From: SEAL01 sp032153715
Lineage (GTDB): Bacteria > Patescibacteriota > Saccharimonadia > Saccharimonadales > Saccharimonadaceae
NCBI GenBank assembly: GCA_032153715.1
Contig: JALDYR010000001.1
Location: forward strand, 372,001 to 436,000
Length of the DNA stretch: 64,000 bases
Direction of reading: 5' to 3'
Position numbers and translations under genes: made by a program. Under the pieces are notes generated by a model, which was not told the origin of the DNA, made no database searches, and saw only the letters and a list, made by a program, of their open reading frames with translations. Shown in pieces: positions 1 to 8,339 of this stretch (its first letter is position 1; every line of letters begins with the position of its first letter).

Positions 1-381
1 GCACGCGACCTCAGCAAGAATAAAACGGTGCAGCTACTTGTAATTGCGCTCTTCGGGGTAGCAGCGAGTCTGCTTGGATCAGCCCTTACAAACGAGAGTC
101 AGCCCCATTCCCTTCGCGCAACCGCCGCTTGGCCATTTATTGTCATTATCATCACAATTGGCTGGAATATTATTTTTCGCCGTGCCACTCCTCGCAGCCT
201 CCAGTGGGCAAGCGCCCTCATCTTTATCCTAGCCACAGCTCACTACACGACAGACCTCGCCTTGCACTACCCCGCTCGCAGCAGCAATGCCTTTGACACA
301 CCTCAGCGGCAGGCCATATCATCTGGCGATAGCACCCTCAGCTACCCGCCACTTGCGCTCCAGTATTATCAAGACCGCTAG
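1..381 (+). CDS. C-terminal part of a membrane protein (5' end outside window)
   Basis: The reading frame is open from the first base to the TAG at 379-381, so this is probably the 3' end of a longer gene; a GTG at 28 is an internal alternative start. The visible part has about three hydrophobic segments (residues near 11-28, 43-58 and 70-85 of the partial product) and a polar tail. No family motif is recognised. It converges on a GT39-type glycosyltransferase and the two genes share a 4-nt stop overlap (CTAG), so no terminator lies between them. Function unknown; a role in envelope glycan synthesis is only a neighbourhood guess. Confidence 0.6.
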   Translation, partial: ARDLSKNKTVQLLVIALFGVAASLLGSALTNESQPHSLRATAAWPFIVIIITIGWNIIFRRATPRSLQWASALIFILATAHYTTDLALHYPARSSNAFDTPQRQAISSGDSTLSYPPLALQYYQDR

Positions 382-1874
382 TTGCGTTCGTAAATCTTTA
401 GATGAGTCTTGTCGATACTTTTCTCCGCGACAAGATGATACCGCGCATCCGGGTTAAGCATTTCAAGCGCGATACTATCATCGTAATAGCTAAAGATGAT
501 CCGCTGCGCAGTGAGAGTTTCCGAACTACTAATGCGATCATGACTCCCGTTCACCGGTGCGTAGCCACCCGTAAAATACGTATCATCACCGTAATAAAAA
601 CGCAGATCGCAGTGCTCAAATTCATAGCGCATATCAATGTAACCAAATGGTCCCGCCGTTACATACGTCGTATCCGCGCAGCCATATTCGCGCTGGATCG
701 ACTGCGCCTGCACGGCCTGTAGACGTTGAAAATTATAATTACCCGTCAGTGCCAGTGAAACGACTCCACTTATGATCATCCCCGCGTACAATCCTGCAAA
801 TAACATGCTTTGCAAACGATCACCGTACCGCCAGGCAAGCACCGTCGTGACCCCAATCAAGGCATAGAAAAAGATACCGACATGCATCATATACCGCTCC
901 ATAAAACGCGGCGGATTTGGTGGCAGCGAAATAATCGCATAAAAAATAATAGCCGTCACAAAACAAAGCAATAAAAGCACCAAGCCGCTTCGGTACCGGG
1001 GCGACACCCTACGCCACACTCCCCACGACACCCATAAAAAAAGTCCACTAAGAAACAGAAGCCCCAGGGTAATTAAAAGATTCGTCCCCCAAGACGGGCG
1101 AAATGTCACAAACATTGTCAAGATATTCGTTAGCTCGGTAAGCGTGACGCGCGTCATATACGGCGGCAATGCCGAACTATCAAGCTGCGCCAACACTGTC
1201 GGCACCCACGGCAAAAATGCTACGGCGGCGGCCGCATACGCGACAAGATATGGCTTGTACCAAATAGATACTTTCTCGCGATAATCTCGCCACACTAGCC
1301 ACGCCAAATGCGCCAACCAAAATACAGCCGACATGTATAGCGTGTACATGCCAAGCGCAACCAAGCCCGCGTATAGCGCCCACCATACAACCTGCCGCTT
1401 CTGACGAGCAAGTACCATCACCCATGTCGCCGTCACACCAATCAACATCACCAGCGCATACATACGAATTTCGTAATCATAACGCAGCACAAATGGCGCC
1501 AATATAATAAACGGCAGTGTCGCCAAAGCGACTTTGGCCGAAAACAATCGGCGCAGTAGCAATGCTATCACGCCCACCGCAAGCGAACCGCACAGCGCGC
1601 TACTTGCCCGCAAGGCAAACTCCGACCAGCCAAATACACTTCCCCACGCTTTTAGAAATAGGTAATAAAAAGGCGGGTGGGCGTCCGCCGCCGTCAGTGC
1701 GAACAACTCTGCAAGCGGCCGGCGAGCGAGCATGATTGAATAACTCTCATCAAACCACGTACTCTGAGACATACCGAGGAGCATTGCCACAATAAAGGTC
1801 AGGGCAACCGCCGCCGCAACACTTATCCAAAAAACGCGCGGTCGACTCATTACCTCTTCGATCCGCCCCCTCAT
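378..1874 (-). CDS. GT39/PMT-like membrane glycosyltransferase
   Basis: A 498-residue polytopic protein with a short cytoplasmic N-terminus, a first membrane helix near residues 15-35, then an acidic extracytoplasmic loop containing WFDESYS and a later DAHPPFYY motif. An early Asp-Glu pair followed by D-x-HPP is characteristic of the GT-C fold used by dolichyl-phosphate-mannose mannosyltransferases and ArnT-like enzymes, which transfer sugars from polyprenyl-phosphate carriers at the outer membrane face. Roughly ten further helices follow, ending in a soluble tail. It overlaps the upstream gtrA-like gene by 4 nt (ATGA), so the two are translationally coupled; GtrA proteins are thought to move polyprenyl-phosphate-linked sugars, which fits. 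The exact donor and acceptor are unknown. Confidence 0.8.
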   Translation of the reverse strand: MRGRIEEVMSRPRVFWISVAAAVALTFIVAMLLGMSQSTWFDESYSIMLARRPLAELFALTAADAHPPFYYLFLKAWGSVFGWSEFALRASSALCGSLAVGVIALLLRRLFSAKVALATLPFIILAPFVLRYDYEIRMYALVMLIGVTATWVMVLARQKRQVVWWALYAGLVALGMYTLYMSAVFWLAHLAWLVWRDYREKVSIWYKPYLVAYAAAAVAFLPWVPTVLAQLDSSALPPYMTRVTLTELTNILTMFVTFRPSWGTNLLITLGLLFLSGLFLWVSWGVWRRVSPRYRSGLVLLLLCFVTAIIFYAIISLPPNPPRFMERYMMHVGIFFYALIGVTTVLAWRYGDRLQSMLFAGLYAGMIISGVVSLALTGNYNFQRLQAVQAQSIQREYGCADTTYVTAGPFGYIDMRYEFEHCDLRFYYGDDTYFTGGYAPVNGSHDRISSSETLTAQRIIFSYYDDSIALEMLNPDARYHLVAEKSIDKTHLKIYERN

Positions 1875-2350
1875 GCACTCCTCTTTTTAAACACCACACG
1901 GCTATACCACATGTAATTCCAGATTGACCCCGCAATAATACCGACTACCTTTGCTCCCACTAGCAGCGTCAGCGCCTGCCAGCCGATCGTGATATTTAAA
2001 ACATCATAAAGCGTCGTATAGAGCTGCGTCATCACTACCGTCTGCACCAGCCAAATTCCAGCCAAGGTGACAATCAGGAACAAGCTAATTTGCCGAACGC
2101 TCTTCCCTTCCTCGCCCTTAAAGACCGCTTTTTTATTAAGCAAAAAACTTGCCACCAAGGCAACCGTCGTCGAGACAATATTTGCGGCGAATGTTGGCAT
2201 GTGAAAGAGTGTCACCAGGCTAATCAGAACCACAAAATCAACAATCGTATTCGCCACGCCCACCAGGGCAAAACGCACCTTTTCAAATCGCGTCGCACGC
2301 TCACTATGGTGCCGAGCTGTGCGGTATGCCTGCTTTAAAGCTTTTTCCAT
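1871..2350 (-). CDS. GtrA family membrane protein
   Basis: A 159-residue protein with four predicted membrane helices. A basic N-terminus (residues 1-25) leads into FALVGVANTIVDFVVL, the typical GtrA opening, followed by helices around 55-75, 90-110 and 125-150 and the ending WNYMWYSRVVFK, also typical of GtrA. GtrA proteins are proposed to flip undecaprenyl-phosphate-linked sugars or assist surface polysaccharide glycosylation. It is first in a two-gene operon with the GT39-like enzyme (4-nt overlap). Upstream, the minus strand has a TATAGT-like -10 but no clear Shine-Dalgarno. Family is clear; substrate is not. Confidence 0.85.
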   Translation of the reverse strand: MEKALKQAYRTARHHSERATRFEKVRFALVGVANTIVDFVVLISLVTLFHMPTFAANIVSTTVALVASFLLNKKAVFKGEEGKSVRQISLFLIVTLAGIWLVQTVVMTQLYTTLYDVLNITIGWQALTLLVGAKVVGIIAGSIWNYMWYSRVVFKKRSA

Positions 2351-2418
2351 AAATCGTTACTATTAACTATATAGAAGGATTAGACAAATTACCACTGGAA
2401 ATCTATTTCAAAATAGGC

Positions 2419-2424
2419 TATAAT
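2419..2424 (+). promoter_or_regulatory. -10 element of the tRNA-Pro promoter
   Basis: A perfect TATAAT lies 18 nt before the first tRNA base, placing transcription start about 11 nt ahead of the mature 5' end. The -35 region is poor (TGGAAA-like). Confidence 0.55.
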
Positions 2425-2442
2425 TTATCAAGCACATCGTAT

Positions 2443-2518
2443 CGGGGTGTGGCGCAGTTGATAGCGCGCTCGGTTTGGGACCGAGAGGTCGAAGGTTTGA
2501 GTCCTTTCACCCCGACCA
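2443..2518 (+). tRNA. tRNA-Pro (anticodon UGG)
   Basis: A 76-nt cloverleaf with acceptor stem CGGGGTG/CACCCCG, D-arm GCGCAGTTGATAGCGC, anticodon stem CTCGG/CCGAG around loop TTTGGGA giving anticodon UGG, T-loop TTTGAGT and discriminator A. The CCA end is encoded in the DNA at 2516-2518. Confidence 0.95.
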
Positions 2519-2523
2519 AATAA

Positions 2524-2552
2524 AATGACCGTCTTGTACGGTCTTTTTATTT
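2524..2552 (+). terminator. Rho-independent terminator after tRNA-Pro
   Basis: Stem GACCGT (2527-2532), loop CTTGT, stem ACGGTC (2538-2543), followed by TTTTTATTT. The flanking A-rich and T-rich arms extend the pairing. Confidence 0.85.
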
Positions 2553-2716
2553 GGTTAGAGGCTGAGATTCAAACCTATGATTTTTTGTGACACACAAAAA
2601 TAGTCGAAGGTTTAGTGAAATGAGTGCAATAAAAATGTGTTTACATATTTTTATCAACGAATGAAGGAGCAAAGTGATGCCCTTTCAACTCCCGACACGA
2701 TGCTATAGTTAAAGTA

Positions 2717-3058
2717 ATGAAGAAAACAGCAAAGACGACCAGTCCAGCGAAAAATCGAAGTCAAGAAAAGTCCGTACTACAGCGGGAATTTCATATCGCA
2801 CCAGACAAAAAGAACTTTTTAATAAGCACGTTAGTGTGCATGGGTATAATTATTGCGCTGAGCCTCCTAACGGGATATGCGCAGTACACTGTTGCCGCTA
2901 TCGGATGCGGTAAAGCTCCCGTGATAACAAGTGACTTCATGGCGGGCATGTCTTATTCGGAAAAAGGACAGACGAGCTATCGCGTGAGGCCTACCTCTAA
3001 ATTCTATTGCACGGCAGCAGAGGCTCAAGCTGATGGTTTCCGAAAAGCGTCATTTTAG
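2717..3058 (+). CDS. Hypothetical single-pass membrane protein
   Basis: A 113-residue protein: a Lys/Ser-rich cytoplasmic N-terminus (1-35), one membrane helix at about 36-58, then a short outer domain with two Cys residues. The last 16 residues (FYCTAAEAQADGFRKA and flanks) resemble a compact motif, a Cys then an Ala/Glu-rich turn and GFR, that recurs at the ends of small exported bacterial proteins; I do not know its function. The -10 box TATAGT at 2704-2709 lies 7 nt before the ATG and no Shine-Dalgarno is visible, suggesting a leaderless mRNA. It sits just downstream of tRNA-Pro and a tRNA-like repeat, in a stretch of orphan genes. Confidence 0.7.
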   Translation: MKKTAKTTSPAKNRSQEKSVLQREFHIAPDKKNFLISTLVCMGIIIALSLLTGYAQYTVAAIGCGKAPVITSDFMAGMSYSEKGQTSYRVRPTSKFYCTAAEAQADGFRKASF

Positions 3059-3186
3059 TAGGCGACCAAAGACCGAGGTGACTCTATATTGCTTTGACAA
3101 AACAGTCATTTTAGACTACAGTATCTATCGTTCAGCCGTGTAGGTTGCAGCACGAAGCTCTTTCAACACTCGATGATAGGACTGAC

Positions 3187-3579
3187 ATGAGAAACCCGGC
3201 CTTTAAATACGCCCTCACTCGTTTCGACATCAATTTCGATGGGCTACAGTGGACTCATCACGTACAAACACCTCTCGGCAAATTAGCCGCCATTACTTAC
3301 GTCGTCTACGACCTATCAAGCGGCGAGATGTTTGCATCAAAGGGCGCCTTTACTGGAACACCCTCTCAAAATGACGCCGGCGAGTGGCACTGCAGCACGA
3401 CCACAGGGCCAGTGAACCTCGCTGACATCGGTGTCGTTCCCCGCTCCGATGGTACATGGGCCAATGTGTTTACCTGGACGGACCTAGGTGCAACGGAAGT
3501 AATGCGAGCTGCTTTGTCGGGGGACCTACCCTCTCCTATGAGTAAGGGTAACGTGACCGTCACTATCATCGAACCATAG
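3187..3579 (+). CDS. Hypothetical protein
   Basis: About 130 residues from the ATG at 3187, which follows AGGA by 5 nt; a TTG at 3145 would add 14 residues but has no good ribosome binding site. The product has no signal peptide or membrane helix. It is rich in aromatic residues and Asp/Thr, with alternating patterns suggesting a beta-sandwich, and contains one Cys. I recognise no family. A strong terminator follows 26 nt after the stop, so it is the end of a transcript. It may be an orphan belonging to an inserted region downstream of tRNA-Pro. Confidence 0.6.
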   Translation: MRNPAFKYALTRFDINFDGLQWTHHVQTPLGKLAAITYVVYDLSSGEMFASKGAFTGTPSQNDAGEWHCSTTTGPVNLADIGVVPRSDGTWANVFTWTDLGATEVMRAALSGDLPSPMSKGNVTVTIIEP

Positions 3580-3604
3580 CCCTACATCTTCCGCGTTGAG
3601 CATT

Positions 3605-3634
3605 AGCCCTGCGTTGACGACGTAGGGCTTTTTG
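3605..3634 (+). terminator. Rho-independent terminator
   Basis: A 10-bp stem AGCCCTGCGT / ACGTAGGGCT (one G-T wobble) around TGACG, followed by TTTTGCTTGTT. It ends the transcript of the gene at 3187-3579. Confidence 0.85.
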
Positions 3635-3775
3635 CTTGTTATTGAGCGTTCAATTAAATAATCCCCCGCATCGGCAATACGATAAAAATAAGACTGATGT
3701 GGCAAACGGGGGTTATATTTGTATTGTTTCATGGACTGACATACAATAGCCATAAGCGAATTAATAAAAGCCAAC

Positions 3776-4588
3776 ATGCAACCAAACCCACTTAGGTATC
3801 CGAAAAAAGACCCCAGTCCAGATCATGTAGATATAGAGAATCTACAGCTTGTTCATACCCCGACGGATACCAACCCCGGAAGCAAGACGACGTCAAAAAA
3901 GGCTTCGTCGTCCGACACTCCAATCCCACGCCCATCACTCCCCGCCCACACCGTCCGCGTCAGACAGCCGCAGCCAGTGCGCATGAAAAAACATGTTCGC
4001 CTATGGATGATCACATTACTAGTCATACCCGTTGTCTTTGGCGGCTTGGCGGCATTTTCAGCCACGCGAAGTCATGTATCAGAACCCGACCTTGTCTCGT
4101 CAACCGTTGACCATACGACGCTCTTACGACCAAAACAGTGGTCACATTTGACCGGAAGCAGTGAAGGCTATGGCAATACTCTCGGTCCCAACGGTCAGTC
4201 GACAGCGTCAATTGTCGTCACCGAAAGCGATGCTTCGCGAAAAGGCGTCGTCACAGGCGAACCAGCCCGACAGTCGCAAATTCGAGATATCGCTTTTAAT
4301 GCCATCTCTGATTCGATCGTCAATGCAGCCCTGACTGGCGAAGATCGTTGCCAGGAAATCAGCGGCATTAAAAAACAAAAGGACCAACGCGCCGACGCAA
4401 CTACAGTACGACTTTATACCGTAACCGGAAATTGTAAAAACGACGATGGTGATTTTATCGTCCACATCAAGGCGTTCGTCGGCAAAGACGATCGGATAAG
4501 AACAGTTGCTTTTCGATCCACCCAGCAGGACTGGGAGCGTAACAAAGCGGTTTTTCAAAAAATGATCGATAGCGCCAAACAAAAATAG
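3776..4588 (+). CDS. Membrane-anchored hypothetical protein
   Basis: A 270-residue protein. Residues 1-75 are polar, low-complexity and rich in Pro, Ser, Thr and Lys (probably cytoplasmic and disordered). A membrane helix spans about 78-98. The outer domain (110-270) has two Cys residues that could pair (in CQEISG and GNCKND). Its ending, with a conserved-looking T-x2-DWE-x-N followed by F-x3-I-x-SA, is reminiscent of PsbP-like lipoproteins, but this is only a pattern resemblance. It lies between a terminator and a convergent small gene. Function unknown. Confidence 0.65.
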   Translation: MQPNPLRYPKKDPSPDHVDIENLQLVHTPTDTNPGSKTTSKKASSSDTPIPRPSLPAHTVRVRQPQPVRMKKHVRLWMITLLVIPVVFGGLAAFSATRSHVSEPDLVSSTVDHTTLLRPKQWSHLTGSSEGYGNTLGPNGQSTASIVVTESDASRKGVVTGEPARQSQIRDIAFNAISDSIVNAALTGEDRCQEISGIKKQKDQRADATTVRLYTVTGNCKNDDGDFIVHIKAFVGKDDRIRTVAFRSTQQDWERNKAVFQKMIDSAKQK

Positions 4589-4626
4589 TGATCTTCAAAA
4601 AAGCCGAGCCCAGCTCGACAATCAAC

Positions 4627-4878
4627 CTACACTCCGCGACGAACCCGCCGATAGTGCTCAACCGGATCAATCGGTTTGTCTTTTACCTGTTCCCAGTCAG
4701 GAAATAATTCGCGTTGCACGTACTCATCGCGCAAAATCGCTCTAATCTTATCGCCATCAGACACGGCATCCTTCAGATACTGGCGCAGTGGAGCGCGCGT
4801 CGGATATAACGTAAAGAAATCAGTCTCGTCCAGAAACTGCAATAACTCAGCAATAATGACGCTATTCGAAACAGCCAT
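4627..4878 (-). CDS. Small hypothetical cytoplasmic protein
   Basis: An 83-residue acidic and basic mixed protein without signal or membrane segment, predicted to be mostly helical. It has a PLRQYL segment and a C-terminal DWEQVKDKPIDPVEHYRRVRRG. No family recognised. A TAAAAT box on the minus strand ends about 6 nt before the ATG. It follows the coiled-coil gene at 4902-5240 on the same strand after a 23-nt gap, so the two may be co-transcribed. Confidence 0.6.
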   Translation of the reverse strand: MAVSNSVIIAELLQFLDETDFFTLYPTRAPLRQYLKDAVSDGDKIRAILRDEYVQRELFPDWEQVKDKPIDPVEHYRRVRRGV

Positions 4879-4901
4879 ACTTCTATTTTATCACCAGCAG
4901 G

Positions 4902-5240
4902 CTACAACTTTTTATAGCCGTCGTCGTCACCGCTGCCGCGTTGTCGCTCGTCAAGTGCCGACAGGTAACCAGCAACTTCTTTTAGATATTGATTCGTCGC
5001 CTGTAGCTGCGCCCGAAGGTCATTAATATCAACCATCACCCGGTCAATTTTGTCAGCGTCATGATGAACATCATTCATCTGGCGCGATAGCTGCTTGATT
5101 TCATCTTGCGATCGGTCAAGATCCTCGGTCCGTTGGTCGACTCGCTGCACCGATTCGCGAATACGCGCCACCTCATTACGAACATCCCGCAGTCCATCCT
5201 GAACCGCCTGCTGAACGTCACCTCTATTCAAATCTGCCAT
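4902..5240 (-). CDS. Coiled-coil hypothetical protein
   Basis: A 112-residue protein that is almost entirely heptad-patterned from about residue 12 to 95 (alternating Val/Ile/Leu with Arg, Asp and Gln), ending in a flexible GSGDDDGYKKL tail. No catalytic motif, signal peptide or membrane helix. The start follows a strong GGGAGG Shine-Dalgarno with 6-nt spacing. It lies directly downstream of the NUDIX gene. Possibly a structural or methyl-accepting-like helical bundle, but its role cannot be assigned. Confidence 0.65.
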   Translation of the reverse strand: MADLNRGDVQQAVQDGLRDVRNEVARIRESVQRVDQRTEDLDRSQDEIKQLSRQMNDVHHDADKIDRVMVDINDLRAQLQATNQYLKEVAGYLSALDERQRGSGDDDGYKKL

Positions 5241-5262
5241 AGTTACCTCCCTATTCTATTAT

Positions 5263-5748
5263 CTACTTAAAGGTTGGTGCTTCAAAATAATATTGCGGCG
5301 CACCTGATTCAAGCATCGCCTGAAGGCCGATATAGCCCGGACGCTCACCGGACAGCCTGCCGATTTCAGTAATTGGCACCCATGCGTAGTCCTCAATACC
5401 CTTTTCAGGAACAATCTTGGTAGCCGCTTGTCCATGCGCTGTCGTCAGAAAAAAGAAATGGAGTCGATCCAAGAAGCCATGACGCTCCGGCACATATGAC
5501 ACACTATAAAAAACTGCATCCTCACGAGTAATCTCGACGCCCACCTCTTCGTGGGTTTCACGAAGCGCAGCCGTGAATGGCGACTCGCCTGCATCAATCA
5601 CACCCCCAGGAAAGGTCCAGAAGTCTTTATAGTTATCCTTGATCATAAGCACCTTGTCGTCATCACGAAGAATCATCGCCGCACTTGAGCGCTTGGTTGG
5701 CAACCCGTTGTACCATGTTCGGTCCTGATCGATCGTGTACTTTGGCAT
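5263..5748 (-). CDS. NUDIX hydrolase
   Basis: A 161-residue protein with a complete NUDIX box (GX5EX7REX2EEXG) at about residues 48-70, beginning GGVIDAGE and ending RETHEEVG. These residues bind the divalent metals used to cleave nucleoside diphosphates linked to another moiety. The surrounding sequence (SSAAMILRDDDKVLMIKD and WTFPGG) is the usual NUDIX beta-sheet. Substrate specificity is not readable; house-cleaning of damaged nucleotides is a common role. It begins 4 nt after the stop of rny and is likely co-transcribed with it. Confidence 0.88.
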   Translation of the reverse strand: MPKYTIDQDRTWYNGLPTKRSSAAMILRDDDKVLMIKDNYKDFWTFPGGVIDAGESPFTAALRETHEEVGVEITREDAVFYSVSYVPERHGFLDRLHFFFLTTAHGQAATKIVPEKGIEDYAWVPITEIGRLSGERPGYIGLQAMLESGAPQYYFEAPTFK

Positions 5749-5751
5749 AGG

Positions 5752-7242
5752 TTACTTCGCAAACTCTATCGCGCGAGTTTCGCGGATCACATTAACTTTA
5801 ATGGTTCCTGGATACTGCATTGTGCTTTCAATCTTGGTAGCAATATCACGCGCCAGTTTGATTGCTGACAAATCATCAATATGTTTTGGACTGACAATCA
5901 CGCGGATTTCACGGCCAGCACTAATTGCATAGGCCTTATCAATACCTTCAAAACTCGTCGCTACATTCTCAAGGTCACGCATGCGCTCGACAAAGTTTTC
6001 AGCACTAATATTACGTGCACCGGGGCGAGCTGCCGACAAGGCGTCGCACACGCGAACCACCAAGGCCTCCGGTGTCGTTGCCTCAATGTCGTCATGGTGC
6101 GCTTCAATCGCGTGAACAATTTCATCACTCATGCCATACTTGCGAGCGAGTTCAGCGCCAATATGGTGATGCTTGCCTTCGATCTTGTGAGTTACCGCCT
6201 TGCCGACATCGTGCAGAAGCGTCGCAATCTTGGTGACGCGTACGTTCGCGCCAATCTCTTCGGCTATCAGACCCGCCATATGCGCCATTTCAGTACTATG
6301 TAGCAACACATTTTGCCCGTAACTTGTGCGATACTTTAGCTCACCCAGGAGTCGGACCATTTCTTTTGGAATGCCGGCGACGCCAACTTCGCGCACAGCA
6401 TCTTCACCCGCGCGAGTGATATCTTTATCAATTTGCTTTTCCGCCTTGGCAACCACTTCTTCGATGCGACCCGGATGGATACGACCGTCCTTCATTAGCA
6501 TCTCTAATGTCAGACGGGCAACTTGACGGCGAACCGGATCAAAGCTAGAAAGCACAATCATACCTGGCGTGTCATCAACCAAGACGTCAACCCCTGTCGC
6601 ACGCTGAATCGCCTGAATATTACGCCCTTCTTTGCCGATAATGCGCCCCTTCATTTCGTCATCAGTCAGCTTGATCGCCGTCACTGTTCGCTCAGCAGTT
6701 ACTTCTGACGACATACGCTCCATAGCACTTACTAGGATCGTCTGCGCCCGCTCTTCAGCGTCGTCCATAGCGTCTTTTTGCAGCTTGCTCACGAGTCCAA
6801 GCAAGTCGTGCTTGATGTCACGTTCAGTCATTTGCATCAGTTTTTCAGCCGCATCACTCTTGCTGAGCTTCGCAATTTTTTCCAGTTTTTCTTGCTGACG
6901 GGTACGAATTTCACGGACATCAGTCTTCAACTCTTCAACTTCATCTTCTTGCGCACGCAGCTTTTCAACCCGCTTATCAAGATCATCAAGTTTTTTATCG
7001 AGGTTTGCTTCACGATCCGCCAAGCGCGTCTCGGTTTTCTTCCATTCACGACGACGTTCATTATCTAGCTGCAATGCTTCGTCCTTTGCCTTCAGGACAA
7101 TGTCACTCGCCTTGGTGGTGGCACGGGCAATTTCTCGTTCGGCTTTATTTTTTGCGCTGCTTTCAGTGCGACGACCGTACAGTACAGTACCGCCAACGCC
7201 AAAAACAACCCCTAGTACAGCGGCAATAATACCCTCTATCAT
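5752..7242 (-). CDS. rny: Ribonuclease Y
   Basis: A 496-residue membrane-anchored endoribonuclease of mRNA decay. It shows an N-terminal membrane helix (about 1-20), a long charged coiled coil (about 25-180), a KH RNA-binding domain with GRIIGKEGRNI, and an HD phosphohydrolase domain with LLHDVGKA and further metal-binding His residues (KHHHIGAE, EAHHDD). This order is diagnostic of RNase Y. The ATG at 7242 is chosen because AAAGGA precedes it by about 7 nt and it starts exactly at the membrane anchor; an in-frame upstream extension would add a polar stretch before the helix. The NUDIX gene follows after 3 nt. Confidence 0.95.
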   Translation of the reverse strand: MIEGIIAAVLGVVFGVGGTVLYGRRTESSAKNKAEREIARATTKASDIVLKAKDEALQLDNERRREWKKTETRLADREANLDKKLDDLDKRVEKLRAQEDEVEELKTDVREIRTRQQEKLEKIAKLSKSDAAEKLMQMTERDIKHDLLGLVSKLQKDAMDDAEERAQTILVSAMERMSSEVTAERTVTAIKLTDDEMKGRIIGKEGRNIQAIQRATGVDVLVDDTPGMIVLSSFDPVRRQVARLTLEMLMKDGRIHPGRIEEVVAKAEKQIDKDITRAGEDAVREVGVAGIPKEMVRLLGELKYRTSYGQNVLLHSTEMAHMAGLIAEEIGANVRVTKIATLLHDVGKAVTHKIEGKHHHIGAELARKYGMSDEIVHAIEAHHDDIEATTPEALVVRVCDALSAARPGARNISAENFVERMRDLENVATSFEGIDKAYAISAGREIRVIVSPKHIDDLSAIKLARDIATKIESTMQYPGTIKVNVIRETRAIEFAK

Positions 7243-7364
7243 ATATGTTCCTTTCTCCGCTTTATCATCCTTGGAATTCTCGTTAAAGCAAATAAGTATC
7301 AGCAAAAATCAAAGATAAGCGTGTTTCAGTCAAAAAGTTTCATCAGAGCTTTTGGTCAAAATGT

Positions 7365-7393
7365 AAAAAGCTGATTCTATTGTAGCTCTTTTT
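7365..7393 (-). terminator. Possible terminator after tsaB
   Basis: On the minus strand AAAAAGAGCT and AGCTTTTT flank an 11-nt loop, ending in a U-run. The stem is short and A/T-rich, so strength is doubtful. Confidence 0.4.
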
Positions 7394-7410
7394 GTCAAGC
7401 GTCCGCAAGG

Positions 7411-7797
7411 CTATTTGCGCGGTTTTGTAATATGCGCGTCGCCACCATACTCTGGTAGGATAATCTGATCATTCTCGCCACGAGCAATACGTGCAAGCGC
7501 CTGCTGCTGCCAATTTTCACCCTCAGCCCCGACAATCGGAATCTGCTGCGTGTCAGCGATCGTATTCAGCACCGTCAGGCCAATGCGAAGCCCTGTAAAA
7601 CTCCCCGGACCACGGAGGGCGCCAATAGCCTCGATATCGCGCCAGGTTTTACCCTGCGCCTGCAGCTGCGTGTCAATATACTGCAGTAAACCTTTGGCGA
7701 GCTCACGGTTTGCTTCCCATTCCGCCCTGTAGACTGTGTCGCCATCCACTAACGACAGGCGGCAGAACGGTGTCGATGTATCAAGTAATAAAATCAT
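7411..7797 (-). CDS. tsaB: tRNA threonylcarbamoyladenosine biosynthesis protein TsaB (short form)
   Basis: A 128-residue TsaB-like protein. It opens with MILLLDTST, the ASKHA-fold phosphate loop, and has GPGSFTGLRIGL at about 64-75, the signature of TsaB. TsaB scaffolds TsaD and TsaE to make the t6A modification at position 37 of ANN-decoding tRNAs. E. coli TsaB is about 230 residues; this protein keeps only the N-terminal subdomain, which contains the TsaD-binding surface. The start overlaps the tsaE stop by 4 nt (ATGA), so the pair is translationally coupled. tsaD is not in the window. Confidence 0.88.
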   Translation of the reverse strand: MILLLDTSTPFCRLSLVDGDTVYRAEWEANRELAKGLLQYIDTQLQAQGKTWRDIEAIGALRGPGSFTGLRIGLTVLNTIADTQQIPIVGAEGENWQQQALARIARGENDQIILPEYGGDAHITKPRK

Positions 7798-8246
7798 CCG
7801 AGCTGCTCCAGCAAGCGTTGACTCACTGCGCCGCCCGCTCGTAGTTCAACATTACGGTCCGTTTCTGTCGGCGACGTAATATGAATCGTCAGTCGATCGG
7901 CAGGCAGGACGTTTTCTGCCACGGCCGCCCATTCAATAATCGTCACCATCAATGGATCCCGCACAACTTCTTGAAGTTCCGCTCCCATAATGCCAGCGTC
8001 ATCAAGTCGGTAAAAATCATAGTGCGCCAATTGCAAGTCGTCGCGAGCCGAGTAGACGCGGCTGATCGTAAAGCTCGGGCTTTGAATCGCTTCATCAACA
8101 GCCAAGCCGATACCAATACCTTTTGTCAGTGTCGTCTTGCCCGCCCCAACATCACCAATTAGCTCGATCACCTCACCACCTTGAAACAAGCGTCCCAATC
8201 GGGCGCCAAAGTCTTTCATTGCCGCTTCGCTCGCAATATGTTTCAT
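7794..8246 (-). CDS. tsaE: tRNA threonylcarbamoyladenosine biosynthesis ATPase TsaE
   Basis: A 150-residue P-loop ATPase. The Walker A motif GDVGAGKTT is at residues 31-39, followed by SPSF-T (switch-like) and HYDFYRL, then IIEWAAVAENVLP, all standard TsaE landmarks. TsaE drives turnover of the TsaBD complex that adds threonylcarbamoyl to tRNA A37. It overlaps tsaB by 4 nt. Its -10 box TATAAT (8255-8260 on the minus strand) ends 8 nt before the ATG with no Shine-Dalgarno, implying a leaderless transcript. Divergent from pilB. Confidence 0.93.
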   Translation of the reverse strand: MKHIASEAAMKDFGARLGRLFQGGEVIELIGDVGAGKTTLTKGIGIGLAVDEAIQSPSFTISRVYSARDDLQLAHYDFYRLDDAGIMGAELQEVVRDPLMVTIIEWAAVAENVLPADRLTIHITSPTETDRNVELRAGGAVSQRLLEQLG

Positions 8247-8339
8247 AAGATTGTATTATACCATTAATCTTGAGGTAAAACTCGCAAATAATTCGTCTGG
8301 TACAATTTGCAATCGTCATTTACAATAGACACTAGCATT

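Noticed and set aside
3526..3777. Open frame of 83 codons on the minus strand
   Set aside because: It runs through a strong terminator and overlaps the 3' end of the plus-strand gene, with no ribosome binding site or recognisable motif.
5881..7318. Several plus-strand frames opposite rny
   Set aside because: Antisense shadows of the coiled-coil and HD domain; none has a credible start or homology.
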